DNA of 64,000 bases from Hypomyces perniciosus (taxonomy: Eukaryota; Ascomycota; Sordariomycetes; Hypocreales; Hypocreaceae). The position numbers and the translations under genes were made by a program. The stretch spans positions 682,001 to 746,000 of the forward strand of contig SPDT01000008.1 in NCBI GenBank assembly GCA_008477525.1, read 5' to 3'. This document shows positions 11,501 to 22,266 of this stretch, one piece after another. The first letter of the stretch is position 1; every line of letters begins with the position of its first letter. The notes under the pieces were generated by a model. It searched no databases. It was not told where the DNA came from and saw nothing but the letters and a program-made list of their open reading frames with translations.

Positions 11501-11532
11501 GAGTTCAGAACGGTGTAGCTGGGCATTTCTGA
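8449..11532 (+). CDS. Large disordered Ser/Pro/Arg-rich conserved-hypothetical protein
   Basis: Single exon, 1027 aa from the ATG at 8449 (aacATGACG). Four codons upstream the frame opens at a TTG, not a start. The sequence is low complexity throughout: many SP/TP and RRXS motifs (possible kinase sites), PP-rich patches and acidic runs (about residues 840-860, DDDDEDDD). A basic C-terminal part runs from RRTPSGNLRVMKRRAS to KKTRRFSIGSKLEEIQNLPQML, followed by a predicted helix with RRREKRSQQLRQM. No membrane segment, signal peptide or enzymatic domain is seen. A 3.1-kb ORF this long is not chance. Likely a phosphorylated scaffold or regulator, but no function can be assigned. Confidence 0.82.
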   Translation: MTPPAELSDGSPVDAAGQRQFRKHRVLPRPQNDRGRDNVRRSPKIYHLSDDTATSARQASYQSSSPRTLKHQSKRIGTGIDLPPTPPAQSRASLSSHSVILSSPTTTESSVQLPQVEIKRPPATPPDQRGPPTPDVTPPHPASLAKALRPTTRDRNAYTSTKAPESRTESFKTAREDVTSSEDEATRSAMWLALASSIPTSQATISRTPETVDTRAIQQQASDVTLKQHLNRAPEEDSPPRSRGRFERADEDWRAAAEVEHSRDARLQKILTSSTPRRAPETSRVSELLDDVIEDNLVSPTSATKTVRNMPLKEVAGPVSSPKRRSDRKIATSSDLKRSESQTSVEARKPSSTSTQSTSNVVGVFLVDEPPRRQRTLRHVRKQSVLRDAVEDEPGSSAKTVDLGQSPEPSIHTPRLEGLGRQDSHVSTRTNISSRSISSGRARREVWKSGGIPVVIVPARRSSQRGKSREPSLRSMSSRRSKRTASISSSPFDSPPRDAPPVFERRRRRSRAYSESDRSERTIDFPPAIPQRSSSLSAPTSRNISRAGSMTISSVKSYPVTQQQLDPHWSQEVHVIGPSPPPEIPLASPDTGELEGEETHDTLGADRHDEGLFVKKYPSRNTPFSVASVETCGTAPELSEALAVHMYPHQNSSVLMVDHSHPGRPSDASDEQREMGDQEQQLGPPMILRTTSDEQVPVTPPQQRFALEDVDSPLRNPRAPPRPPSYPPAINFIPATPSGKTPDHEKGLHRGNYFETLNEKPQRRPSIVKRAFSRRRHSADYTPKHSAPGFLTRTFSLSRNARRGSESEETERRSMYPRNGDEPAEEDKLHPFWRPQWMSDEDFDYDDDDEDDDVRRDDEVYRYPPVDNRPGAPVRSLSTKIKRTFAILPPREYSVDDVYGPQRRTIRRTPSGNLRVMKRRASSESMSKHNTPYGNARSVSDGIPRRGIWRGQSLSRGGSIKKTRRFSIGSKLEEIQNLPQMLSDRRREKRSQQLRQMISGPREVRDGIGEVIRHGNAGVQNGVAGHF

Positions 11533-12302
11533 GCCAGCTAAGAGTCCATGACATATAATGATACCCAACCAGCATATTGTCTTTCGGTCAGACGTTTCTC
11601 GGAGACAGAATTGGCTGAGATGACAGCAAAAACAGCGCGAGCGGAGCCTTTTATTTCTCAAGCATGAATGACGGAAACGTAGAGCTGGGAAACGGCAACA
11701 AGGGACTTTTACGACCGATAATGACATGATGATTTTACGATTTTTTCTTCTTCTTTCTCCGTCACGAGTCAAGCTTGCTCGAAGGCGTTATGAAACGTTT
11801 CATGAGTGGGGAGCATTTCGCCATTCTGGAGGGTTTGCATTCTTTGTTCTCTTTCTCTTCTCACACTTGATATCCAAGGTAAGAAATCAAAGTTGGCTGC
11901 TTGATAACTTGGTGCATAGGGAGGAGAAATTTGCACAATTTGATGAAGAAAAGGATGGAAATGTGCTTTGACTTTGTTGTACTACTAGAGACACGATACC
12001 GGCGACTTGCTTGATTGCTTGCAACGTCATGATGAGCTTTTAAGAACTTTTGAAGAATTTATTAAAGAGATGACTGGAATCTGACGCAAGCAACGATTAT
12101 TGTTTTGCTTCGTAGTGCAGAAGTATATAATATACATTGCTTTGTCCTTTCTTTATTCTCTTCTAAGTTGATATTTCTGATGACTTTGGTCTTCGTCAAA
12201 TATTATTACATCCTTTTCCACCCCGTAACGCCTTAGCGCCATTAATGCCACATATCAAAACTGGAGTCATTATTCCAACACTAGCAACCCTACGAATGCA
12301 GT
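11533..12302. other. Convergent intergenic spacer
   Basis: Between the 1027-aa gene and the U1-C gene; AT-rich 3' flanks of both. The ORF at 11726-11971 is unsupported. Confidence 0.5.
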
Positions 12303-13218
12303 CTATCGCCTATCCTGACCCGGAGCTGGACCGCCCGGGAACCCAGGAGGCGGAGCCGATCCAGGGGCGAAAGCTCCTGGGGGAGGAGGCATGCCCGGCA
12401 ATCCGGGGAAGCCCGGCGGACCACCTCCGGCACCAGGAGGCGGGAAGGGCAGACCGCCGGGTGGTGGAAAGGGAAGGCCGTTCGGTGGGGGCATAGGCAT
12501 ACCGTTAGGCCCGGGAGGGAAAGGCGGGATAGGAGGCATGCCCCTTCCGGGACCACCTGGCGGAGCTGAAGGGCTTAGTTGGAGAAGCTCTCTAACAAAC
12601 GGGGAGTACGTACGTGGAAGGCCTTGGGGGAATTGACCTGGAGGCGCGCCAGGCATGCCGGGGAAAGGCGGAGGGATGCCTGTAGAGAAAGAGTTCAGAT
12701 GTCAGCGGTTTGGGGTTTGTGGTGGTGGGAGTGGAAGCGTACCTCCAGGGAAGGGGAAGGGAGGCGGGAAGGCCTGGCCGGGCTGGTTCTGGGGCAGCAT
12801 GGGGTTTGCGTGGGCTTGGCCTTCGGCAGCGTAGGAGGAGGTGATGGAGTCGATGACGGACTGGGCTTTTTCGTGGCCGATTTCTGGAGATCATATCATG
12901 GTTAGTGAGAAGAGGAGGGACAGGTGTAGGGGAGAGGGAGGAGCGCACGTTGGTAATAGTCCACGACGTTGCGGAGATGGTTTCGTCCGCTGTTGTGGGC
13001 CTTGCGCACGCTCATCGAGTCGTGTGTCAGGTAGACATCGCAGTAGTCGCCTGTTGATGAGTTGAGAGACGCTGGTTAGCTTGCGCGCGCGTGCGCGTGA
13101 TGATGGATCGCGGCGAGGGATCGTGGTGGCTCACAGAAGACTGTGGATAAGTTAGTACGCCTAAGCTTGTACAGGCGACGGAGGGGAGAAGGACGGAGGA
13201 ATGCTTACATTTAGGCAT
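12303..13218 (-). CDS. yhc1: U1 small nuclear ribonucleoprotein C (U1-C), 6 exons with a 6-nt microexon
   Basis: U1 snRNP subunit that stabilises U1 pairing with the 5' splice site. Exons on the complement: 13209-13218, 13135-13140, 12949-13050, 12743-12883, 12614-12679, 12303-12565; 195 aa. The protein opens [16 protein letters not shown], with zinc-finger ligands Cys6, Cys9, His24 and His30 and the conserved [12 protein letters not shown] helix. The [14 protein letters not shown] segment follows, then a Pro/Gly/Met-rich tail typical of fungal U1-C. The six-base exon TCTTCT supplies part of Phe4, all of Phe5 and the first base of Cys6. Skipping it would give MPKCDYC and lose the conserved aromatic pair. 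Intron 5 (12566-12613, 48 nt) is a multiple of three without stops, so retention would insert 16 residues. Divergent from ERV25. Confidence 0.93.
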
Positions 13219-13533
13219 CTTGGCTGTTGTTGAGCGCAATTGTCTCCCCAGAGAATCTCCACAAGATGCTTTGGTTTGGTGTTGCAGAGGCGCTGTTCCT
13301 CTCAAGGCTGGCGACCAAAAAGTGACGAGGCTGCCCCACACGTGATATTCAGCCTCCCGCGGAAGCACCTGATTGGTCCGTCCGGATTTAGCATCGCGAC
13401 ACCTTACCAGTTTATGTAATCCCTAATGTACAGGTGTCGTTCGTTCCCCTGGGACTTACATCCTGACCACGACCAAGATCGAACAACTCTCCTTCGTAAC
13501 GAACGAACACACAACACCGAGCTCTCGACCGTC
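13219..13533. promoter_or_regulatory. Bidirectional promoter between U1-C and ERV25
   Basis: 315 bp separates the two ATGs. It contains a CACGTG E-box-type palindrome (13339-13344) and an inverted CCAAT (ATTGG, 13372-13376), both common in fungal housekeeping promoters. The sharing is inferred from geometry. Confidence 0.55.
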
Positions 13534-14351
13534 ATGGCGCTACGAAGCTCGCCCCTGCAGTGGCTCTGCAGCGTATTGCTGCTCGTCAGCGCGGCCAATG
13601 CCCTCAAGTTCGACCTCATTGCGCATGGCGGCGCTGAGAACCACAAGAAGGAGAGATGCATCCGCAACTTTGTGAGCAAGGATACGTTGGTGGTGGTTAC
13701 GTCGACGGTTGATGGATACAAGGGCGATGGAATGGTGGTCAATATTCACGTACGTTTGTTCTCCTCGCTGCAGAAATATGGGACGAGGAGCTTGGACTAA
13801 CATGCGACGACGCAACAGATCCGCGATGCTCTCGGCAATGAGTATGGCCGACCTAGAGATGTTGTTGGTGAATCGAGAGTCGTCTTCACCTCCCACGCGG
13901 AAGCTGCTTTCGACGTCTGCTTCGAGAACCTCATGTCTGGGGGTACGTTCCCTCGATCTCTCTCTCCCCCTTTACACTCTACTCTACTCTACTCTACTCG
14001 ATCTATCTAACACCGATCTCTTAAACAGGCCGTCGCCCCAATCCCGCCTTCCGCAACATCGAGCTCGACATCGACATCGGCGCCGACGCCAAAGACTGGT
14101 CCGCCATCCAAGCCACCGAGAAGCTCAAGCCCGTCGAGGCCGAACTCCGCCGCATCGAGGAACTGACCACCGAAGTCGTGTACGAGATGGAGTACCTGCG
14201 CATGCGAGAGCAGAAGCTGCGCGACACCAACGAGAGCACGAACAACCGCGTCAAGTGGTTCGGCATTGCCACGACGTGGCTGCTTGTCATCCTGTGGGCG
14301 TGGCAGATTATGTACCTGCGGGCGTACTTCCGCTCCAAGCATTTGATCTAA
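13534..14351 (+). CDS. erv25: p24-family cargo receptor ERV25 (emp24/gp25L/GOLD domain)
   Basis: Exons 13534-13749, 13819-13942 and 14029-14351; 220 aa. The protein has an N-terminal signal peptide ([12 protein letters not shown], about residues 12-23), then a lumenal GOLD domain with the two conserved cysteines (RCIRNF and FDVCFENL). A coiled-coil stretch follows ([37 protein letters not shown]), then one transmembrane helix ([21 protein letters not shown]). The short cytosolic tail, [10 protein letters not shown], has the aromatic and basic residues used for COP coat binding. It cycles between ER and Golgi in COPII/COPI vesicles as part of the p24 complex. Intron 2 contains an (ACTCT) pentanucleotide repeat (about 13976-13998). 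The family is certain; the ERV25 (delta) subclass is based on the tail and length. Confidence 0.93.
13976..13998 (+). repeat. (ACTCT)n microsatellite in ERV25 intron 2
   Basis: Four to five ACTCT units in the polypyrimidine-rich intron, just upstream of the acceptor at 14028. Confidence 0.8.
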
Positions 14352-15400
14352 AAGACTGCCTTCTCCGGTTTTTGTCTATTTGGCTCGGAAAGAAGAAAAC
14401 AAAACATGAATGTTCGGGGAGTAATGAGAACATAGGGGGAGAAAAAAAATGAGGTGGTCTAGTTGGAACAATGCTGTTCTTTAAGAGGTGACTGCTGTGG
14501 GTTAACGTGCTCGTGGATATGCATCGGGACACGCTGGCGTTTGATACAACCATCATGATGCACGATCTGAAACGGGGTCGATAGGCCGGGAAATAAAGCA
14601 CACATAAAGGAAACGGAGGGTGGGCTGGCACTTGGTGTTATGCTCTCGTCTGAGTGTAGAAGTATAATGCAAAATCGTCATTGACTCACAAACTCAGGCC
14701 TCGGAGTCTCTAAGTGACTACATGTGAAACGTCCACCTCTACTCAAATGTTCAACTCATAAGCCTTCACAGTATACTTGATGGGACTTCACAGAACCGCA
14801 CTTATTCACGTATCAACTCAGGTAGAGGCAGAAAACACTTCTCCCACAGAACCGCATGCCAAAGCATCACAGCCCCTGCGCGACAAATCTGAAATTCCGA
14901 TCAAAATCTGTATAGGTATCCGCTCAAAAAAAAAACACAAAGGCAGAAAAATAAAAAATAAGTCAACAATGTGACCTGTCCTCCCTCCCACACCACCCAT
15001 GCGCGCGTCCCAATCGCGACACTGAAAAAAAAAAACTCCACAGCATGCCGGATTGCCCGTTCCAATTCAAAATGAAACAAGACCCTTTTTGCTTATATGC
15101 ACCTGAATGCCTGCCTGCCTTCCTGCCTTGCCTTGCCTTGCCTCCCTGTGGTATAATTTCACGCGCCGCCAATCGAAGCCCTTTTGTCCCTGTATGAAAA
15201 AGGGGGGAAGAGAGAGAGAGAGAGCCACCAGTAAAGTAAAGTAACAAAAAAAGAGAAAGAAAAACAACCAAGCGCCCCTCCATCCTCATCTCATCATCAG
15301 TCTCATAAAACAGAGCTCTCAAAACCTTTGGTTGAAAGAGCTGTAGGTGGATAAAAAGAAGAAGACATTCCTCACTTGTGGTGACCTATTCTTCATTTCG
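14352..15400. other. Convergent intergenic spacer
   Basis: 3' flanks of ERV25 and DSN1. Includes A-rich runs near 14930-14960 and a CTTGC-like tract near 15113-15140. No gene supported. Confidence 0.5.
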
Positions 15401-17038
15401 TCATCCCCCACCCTCTGGTAGTATGCTACTCAGACTTCTGAGCACCTCCATGATGGGCATATCCCTCGTCCCTGTGCTCTTCTTCTCCCTCTCCTCTCGT
15501 TCCTTGAGCCGCTGAGAGCATAGGCTGAGTACCTTGTCTGCCTCCTTGCCCGCGACCCTGACGCGTTGCTCTAGCTTGTGTATGTTGTCTGCGAGCTGGT
15601 CTACTTCGAACTCGAGAGATGACTGTATTCGCCGTAACCTTGTTTGCGTTTCTGATCGGACGGCAGCAAATGAGTTCGTTTCATCTGCTAGGTAGCCACG
15701 GATTTTACCTTCATCTAGGTCGAGAAGGTCAAAATCCGGTAGTATGATTTGTTCTGTCTCGTCTGGCGAGAAGAGTGGTGGCTGGTCTTCTGGTGACGAT
15801 TTCCGTATCACTTCCCAGGCTTTCTTTTCTTCTTTTAACCTGAAGGGGAATCAGTTCTGAACCTGTGATGTAACGGGTTGATGCGCTAAAATACCTCTTG
15901 ATTTTCGCTTCCAATGTTGCCATCTTCTCATCTAATTCGATATTTCTCGGATTTGGTTTCAAAATAACTGGCACCTTCGGCACATCCTCATCTCTGTTGA
16001 ACCAGTTTGAAAACTCCGATCTTGACGCAAAATCCTTTAGTAATTGATCTTGAATCGCGCGAGCTGCAAGAACATCAGTATAATGATTCCAAATCAAATC
16101 TTCACAGGTAGTCGCCATACCTCCCAGTACTGCGCCAGAATTCAGCGTTCCGTGACGAGGCTTTGCGGACAGCGCCCGCTCACCACACCAAATTAAGAGT
16201 TGCTTCATCCGTCGCGGCTCGGGCAATCCCTCAGCTTCGATATGCTTGTAGAACTCGGACGGGTTGACTTCGCGATGCGGGATAGCGGCCTGCCCACTCT
16301 CAATCAAGGAACTTGCCCTCCGTCCTCGAGACCCCAGACTACTCCTCCGGTTTGAGTTGCCCCCCTTTTTGCGCATCTCCTTGTTGCGATTGATGATGGG
16401 TGTGTCGCTCATCGGGAGCGCAATCTTTGCTGACTCAACGGACGTTTCGTGCACCGGCGACTCCATTATCGCTTCCTCCCTTGGTTGTCGCGACGCCTTC
16501 TCCTTGTTGCGGCCATTGCTGCGAGACGAGCCGTTTGTTTGCGGTTCCTCCACCAGTGTTGCAGCATTCTCCCCGGATAATCGCGCACTCCGCCTCGTCA
16601 CTCTCTTCGGGATCTTAAGCTGCGGCTCCTCCTGAGACGCGTCAATCGAAGCCTTCCGTCTTGCAGATTTCCTCGTTGCCGTCGTTTTCGTCGTCGGTAG
16701 TTCCGCAGGTGCTGGTGCGCTCGCAATTACATCCACCTCTGCCTCCTTTGACGCGCGCTCCCTGGCCGCAGCCGCCGCTGCAGTAGCAGCAGACGGAGGT
16801 CTCCCTCTCCCGGACTTCTTCGCTGGCACCGACGGCCCCGGCTCCTCGGTCTTTGGCTTCTTTGATTTCCGCACAAAATGAAAGTCGTCGTCCTGCTCGT
16901 AATCGGCGGCTGTCCCTCCCAGTTAGCACTTCCCGTTCTTGTTGTGATTCCCCCCTCCTCCTCTGCCCCCCCCCCCCAACGGAATGGGTCATACGAACCC
17001 GACTGGCGCTTTGATCGGCGCACCGGCTGGTCGCTCAT
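15401..17038 (-). CDS. dsn1: Kinetochore protein DSN1 (Mis12/MIND complex subunit)
   Basis: Exons on the complement: 16999-17038, 16121-16909, 15895-16063, 15401-15839; 478 aa. The first exon encodes MSDQPVRRSKRQS and splices to AADYEQDDDFHFVRKSKK. A long basic disordered N-terminus follows. Near residues 201-215 are two RRxS-type Aurora B/Ipl1 consensus sites (RRSSLGSRGRRASSL), just before the Mis12-Mtw1/Dsn1 domain (NPSEFYKHIEAEGLPEPRRMKQLLIWCGERAL onward, split by introns). The C-terminal half is helical, with coiled-coil segments (VDQLADNIHKLEQRVRVAGKEADKVL). DSN1 links the KMN network to the inner kinetochore, and Aurora B phosphorylation controls CENP-C binding. Intron 2 (16064-16120, 57 nt) is a multiple of three without stops, so retention would be readable. 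Intron 1 holds a 12-base homopolymer. Confidence 0.9.
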
Positions 17039-18380
17039 GCTAAGAAGTTGTAGCGGCTGTCGAATAGCTATGAGAGTCGTCATGGATGGCTTTTTCCCGG
17101 TGCGGACCGCATGGATGGTAGTTGCGGGTTTTTTTTTTCGTCCTCCTCTCGTCGACCAAAATGCGGGTTTCAACGCTTCGTCGCGTGTTCTTCGGCTTCA
17201 GCCTCGTCGCGTCAAAAAAAAAAACGGTCGCGGTTAATTAAATTCAGCGCATTGACGCTCGTGCGATGCGCAATGACTCCAATCCTCGGTGAAATTGTCG
17301 AAATTTACAGCTGCTGGCGCGTTCGGGGCGGTTTCGGTTGCGGAGAGGCGGAGGTTCGTAGTCGTTGAAGAGACCGCCTTGGATTGTGTTGTGTTTACCT
17401 TTGGGGATGAGGCATGATTTTCTTAAGAGTCGCGCTAAGCTGTTTTAGGCCGAACGCTACCCCACCCCCTCGACATCATCATGGCAACATCTGATTGGCC
17501 AAAGCTCTGTCGTTGAACGATAATATGGCGTACTTCATAGATGCATCTTCAGGCCTCAGAACTGCCAACCCCAAATAAGAAAAGGATCAGTGAAGAATTC
17601 AAGTTACATATGCATAGAAAAACTGTTCAAATGGTCTTGATGATGAATCTCGTTGACATTGTTTGTTATTAACAGATGCATTTATGCAGCTGCTCCATCC
17701 TCCATTCTCCTGACATCGTCAATAATAAACACCAAACAACAGCCCAGCATGCGTGCGCCGTTGGTTGGAGGTACCATGATGCAGTCATGTAGCTCCCGTT
17801 TCATCTAGCTACAATGTACCTAAAATGCAGATCCCGGTAACACCAAGTACGTCATCTCCTTGAGAGTAAGTACCAAGACCACCGTAACGCCTCAAAGTCA
17901 AACCAGATCCCCCCTGGCCCAACACCTTTTGATGTGTATACCTTCCCTTACCGATATTTTACGTACACTAAAATGGGACAGGCCTGATCCATGGAATGGG
18001 TCGAGGCACTTCCCTGGGCCGCGCTCGGCGGAAAGAAAAAAAGGACCGTCTCGAAAGAGCTGTCCAGCAACCCATAATCCAGGCGCCAAATCCTGCCCAA
18101 TCGTCCGCCTTTTCCGTCATAAGATTGTTGTACAGACCATGATGTGTAATATATGCGCATCGCCCCCCCTAAATTCGTATCACACATGACAGCCCAGGTA
18201 CATAGGTCAAGCACAAATAAGAAGGCCTGCTCTATGCGACCCTGTTCGTTTCATCGTCAGGCGTCTCCGGGCTCGAGGTTTGAGCGGGAAGGGGAGGAGA
18301 AGGAAAGGACCATATATAGACGTTCTTCTCCCATCTCGGCGCATGGAGTGTGATCTCTGTCTGTTGGTTGTTGCCTCGTT
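17039..18380. other. Intergenic between DSN1 and atfA
   Basis: Promoter side of DSN1 and 3' side of atfA. No coding sequence supported; 17860-18189 ORF lacks features. Confidence 0.5.
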
Positions 18381-20184
18381 CTAAGAGAAACGTCGCTGAA
18401 CGCCCTGGCCAGCCATGACCTGCTGGTTCGGCATTGGGGCAGCCATGCCATAAGCATTCATTTGGGCGTTGTAGGTCTCAACCTGGGTCATAAAAGCTCC
18501 ATGTAGGCCTTGGGATTGGGTTACTGGGCAGTCCTTATGGGCGAGAAGGAGGGTCTTGAGGTTAACAACCTCCTCTCTCAATTGGGTAATTTGTTGAGTT
18601 AGGGCATCATTCTCGCTGCTAAACATTTCCACCTTTGTTTGCAGGTTTGCTAGCCACTGTTTCTTTCGCTGTCGGCATTTGAGAGCAGCGACACTGTTGA
18701 AGCTGTTAGTAAAGCCAGATGCATTTTTTTTATTGACGTTGTGTAACGTACCGATTCCTTTCCAAGAAATTTTTGCGCTTTTCCTCGTCTGTCATCTTAG
18801 ACTTGGACGACCCACCATCTTCATGTTTCATATCGTCGTCGTCGTCGTCGTCATCAGAATGATCCTCGTCCATATGGATACCTATGGAACCAGTGCTGGA
18901 CTTTGACTTTTTATTCGGGGGAGCCTTGGCAAGCGCCTCATCGGCTTTCCTCCTGCCATTCGTAGCTGGAGTGTTCTTCTTGCCTTTGCCCCGTGTTTGT
19001 GGTTTTGTCTGATCACTCTCCTCTGACAGGTTGTTTGATTCGCTGATGCCTCGCCCAACTTCAGGCTTAATGTTGGACATTGGCGGTGATGTATTCATAT
19101 TTTGTGGCACTACAGGTGCGGGATGTGCATGGGACGTGCCAGCAGAGGTTACAGTGAACGGGGTCGGATTCTGGGCACCATTTCTTCCCTGCGCAAGCAT
19201 GAAGAGACCATTAGCCGCATCATTGTCATGGGGGTCATAGGGCCCAGATGCAGGCTTCGGCTCGGCCTTGGAAGCTGAAATGCCGTTGGGCATATCCTGG
19301 GGTTGCGACGTTACTGACTGTGGTGGTGGCTGCAGTGCTTGTGATCGAGGAGCGCCGTTGACCTGGTCGCGCTTGGCTGCCGCACTGATAGCAGTTCGAT
19401 GGAAATCAATGGTGCTGGGAGTTGCGCCGCCGCTTGGGAGTTGGGCGAAAAGGGTTTGTGTATTTGGGCTCGGAGCCGGGAACATAGACCCGCTCCCACC
19501 AGGCGTTAAGCCAGTCCTCAAGGACGATTCGTTGGGCGTAGGGAAGCCGCCACGTAGATGATGAGTGTCGACAAAGTAATCCGACGTCGCCGGCCCAGAC
19601 AACATAGCAGGGCTCAGTGGTCCGGTCCGCAAGGAGCCTCCGCCCCAGTTGAAAGGAGTCGCGTTGCTGCCGGGCAGTAGAGATGACGGAGACGTCAAGG
19701 CGGCAACAGACGGCAGCTTGGTACCGCCCGGTGTCTCTGGTCCTCCACCCCCAAAGGACTGCTCGAAAGGATTGGGCTCCAGACTGAGAGATCCTCCGAC
19801 CTGAGCCGCGTACAAATCTGGAGTATTAGAGCCTTGTTGTTGAACTGGTCGAGGCGGCGGCGCAAGAGGCTTGGCTGCTGTAGCATTGGACGAGCCGTCC
19901 GACTTGCTGGATGTGTCGTTCTTCGCGCCGGGGACAGAACCTGTATGCCGCCTTGGTGAGCACACGACAATGACGGTGTGGGTAATGGGCAATGGATTGC
20001 GGGACAGACAGACAGACGGACAGAAAATGGACGGTGACGCTGATGACGATGGTGGGAGAGGAACAATCGGGGGGAATGACGATGTAGCAACTCAAAGGGG
20101 AAGAGGCTTACCCTGCCGTGTGGGGGAAGTGTTGGATTGTTTTGGGGACCTGGACTCAGTTACGTCGGTCGCAGCAGTCCCCAT
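18381..20184 (-). CDS. atfA: Stress-response bZIP transcription factor AtfA/Atf1
   Basis: Exons on the complement: 20112-20184, 18752-19940, 18381-18693; 524 aa, the size of Aspergillus AtfA. Intron 1 is 171 nt; intron 2 is 58 nt with a perfect ACTAAC branch site. The N-terminal half has the Aft1 HRA/OSA-type region (LSPAMLSGPATSDYF and TPNESSLRTGLTPGG). An acidic run, DDDDDDDD, precedes the bZIP. The basic region reads FLERNRVAALKCRQRKKQW with the invariant N..AA..CR (about residues 418-428). The leucine zipper follows (VEMFSSENDALTQQITQLREEV and onward). This factor acts in the nucleus downstream of the HogA/SakA MAP kinase in osmotic and oxidative stress and in conidial dormancy (family knowledge). 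Intron 2 interrupts the basic region. CRE-like sites upstream suggest self-regulation. Confidence 0.94.
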
Positions 20185-20707
20185 GATGACGATGATGTAT
20201 TATATCGCACGTAGGGGCGTAAGACTACCGCGTGTGTGTGGGGGGCGAGAACCAGGCGAAACGGTAGCACAAAGGATATGGTATTAGTAGGGATGTAAGT
20301 AAAGACAAAAATGGGCAGATGAGGTCAGAGGCCAGGTAGCGCGGTAGCAGGCGGTGGACTTGTTGAAGTAGCGCGTGCTCTGCGTCTCCCAATGAACACA
20401 CACACACTCTCTCTCGCACGCCTGTCGATGGCGCCAGCGAGGATGGAGTATTTTTTTCGGGCGTCTTTCTCGCTCGTCGCTAGGCGGACGACTTTTGGCC
20501 TAAACACGCCCGCGCGCCTCCGCAGGATTGAATAAAAACTAGTTGGAAAACAATGCTCAAATTGCGCAGCATGGACGGGGGCAATGCATTCCCCGTATGT
20601 TGAGCGCTAGAAACAGAGGTATTGGTGCAGGCGGGGGGCGGATGGTTGCGGTGATAGTCGCTGTAAGGTGAGGTTGGAGGAAGAGTGCGCTCGATGGTGG
20701 AAGAAAG

Positions 20708-20723
20708 ACGTCAGAGATGACGT
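20708..20723. promoter_or_regulatory. Paired CRE half-sites upstream of atfA
   Basis: ACGTCA (20708-20713) and TGACGT (20718-20723) lie about 530 bp upstream of the atfA ATG. ATF/CREB bZIP proteins bind TGACGTCA, so autoregulation is plausible but unproven. Confidence 0.4.
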
Positions 20724-21131
20724 TGTGGGAAAAAAGAAGGCGCAGAAAGAACGAGGGCGGCGGGCGGGCGGCAGCGCTGTGCTGCTTCTGCTTCTGGGGG
20801 GGCTTTTGGGCGACTCGAGCACTAACAGCCGGGGGAATGAATTATGGGGACGCAGAGACTTTTTGCTGACAAACAGGGGATGGACGCACTGTGTGGGTAC
20901 CGGGACTGGTAGTGGCGATTGGCGGGCAAAGAAAGGACAGTGTGTGCACGGAGCCACTGATGGGTGCTTTTTTTTTTTTCTCTCCGGTGGTGTGATTCAT
21001 GCTGAAAATGATGGCAAAACAGGCCAGATATACTGTGCTGATGAATTTGTACGTAGTATGTCGATCAAGACGCCCACTTCGAGAAACGAAAAGAAAAATA
21101 TATTTACGATAATAATGACGAGAATCCACGA

Positions 21132-21157
21132 TTAAAATTCATAGTTGTGAATTTTAA
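21132..21157. repeat. Perfect 10-bp inverted repeat, 6-nt loop
   Basis: TTAAAATTCA and TGAATTTTAA flank TAGTTG. Could be a hairpin or bidirectional terminator; no gene end adjoins it. Confidence 0.6.
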
Positions 21158-22258
21158 ACCTTTTCTCCAGACGCCACGGTGGTGTTTCTCCGAACCATTA
21201 CTACTATATACTACTACCTACTTCGTATGGACCTTATTCATGGCCATCTCGGTGCTTCACCCACAAAGCGGGGGCTGCGTTCGGCGCTATCAACACGCAC
21301 TGTATGGATACAAGACCACTCTGAGTCTCTAGCGTGCCACTGTTATGCCTGTTAATGCACGTATGCTGAGCGAGTGGTGGGGTGCTCGCAGTGTTTCTCG
21401 AGGCAACATTGGCGCAGAGTCAAAAGATGGGGCCCCTGTCCGCCGTATCGGCCAGCAATGATAATAGTGAAGATGACGCCGCCGCAGCTCTCTGTCTGTG
21501 CATCCATCTTCTGAGAGCGTAGCAGATTGTTGTGAAGAGGGACGAGCGTTTTGAACCTGAACAAAGGAAAAAGAAATTCTCTGTCGCATCATCACTCCCC
21601 GGCGCTGGACAAAGTCAGAAGTTTCTCTGCGATAATACGGTCAGTTTTATGGAGTACTACGGAGTACGAAGTACTAGCAGTATGGACAACACCCATCAGA
21701 CTGCTGACGCGTGGTGCATGCACTCACCTCACCGACAAAAAAACATGGACCTTGCTTGCTTGACACCTCTGCTTGTTGGTCCACCAAGGAAGAAAAAAAA
21801 CCGTATTAAACCCTGCCCGTGTGTGCGGTCGGTCTGGTCTGTCTTTGCCCGACCACCCTCCGTTTTCCAGAGGAAGATGCAAAAATTCCATTACGTCAGA
21901 GATCGTTTCGCCATGTGTCTCTCTCCTCTGTCTCTCTGTCCTCACTCGCACTGCCGGCCGGATCAAGCGGGGAGGGTCAATCAATCTGTCAATCAATCAA
22001 CAGACACGTAAATAAACAAATAATGGATCCTCCTTCAGCTGCGCGAGACGGTACATGACGCCGCAGTCCATGGCGAAAAGCCAAATTCTTCCCAACTATG
22101 TACGAGTACTAATAACCCATCTCATCGACGAGGAGGAGAAAAGACTGCACAGTGTAAGATGCCACCCCTGAATTGGCCGCCTTCCCCACACCTATTTGTG
22201 ACACTGTGCGACCACTTGATTGGGGGTCTTTTAATTGAAGCGCAATATGATCGACTGG

Positions 22259-22266
22259 TGACGTCA
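22259..22266. promoter_or_regulatory. Full CRE palindrome TGACGTCA
   Basis: Exact ATF/CREB site about 2.1 kb upstream of atfA. Distance makes a role in atfA control uncertain. Confidence 0.3.

Noticed and set aside
10780..11772. 330-aa antisense ORF over the 1027-aa gene
   Set aside because: Mirror of a repetitive Arg/Ser codon pattern; no promoter, domain or splice support.
20668..21135. 155-aa ORF upstream of atfA
   Set aside because: Low complexity with poly-T/poly-A encoded runs, no recognised family or initiation context; more likely atfA upstream region.
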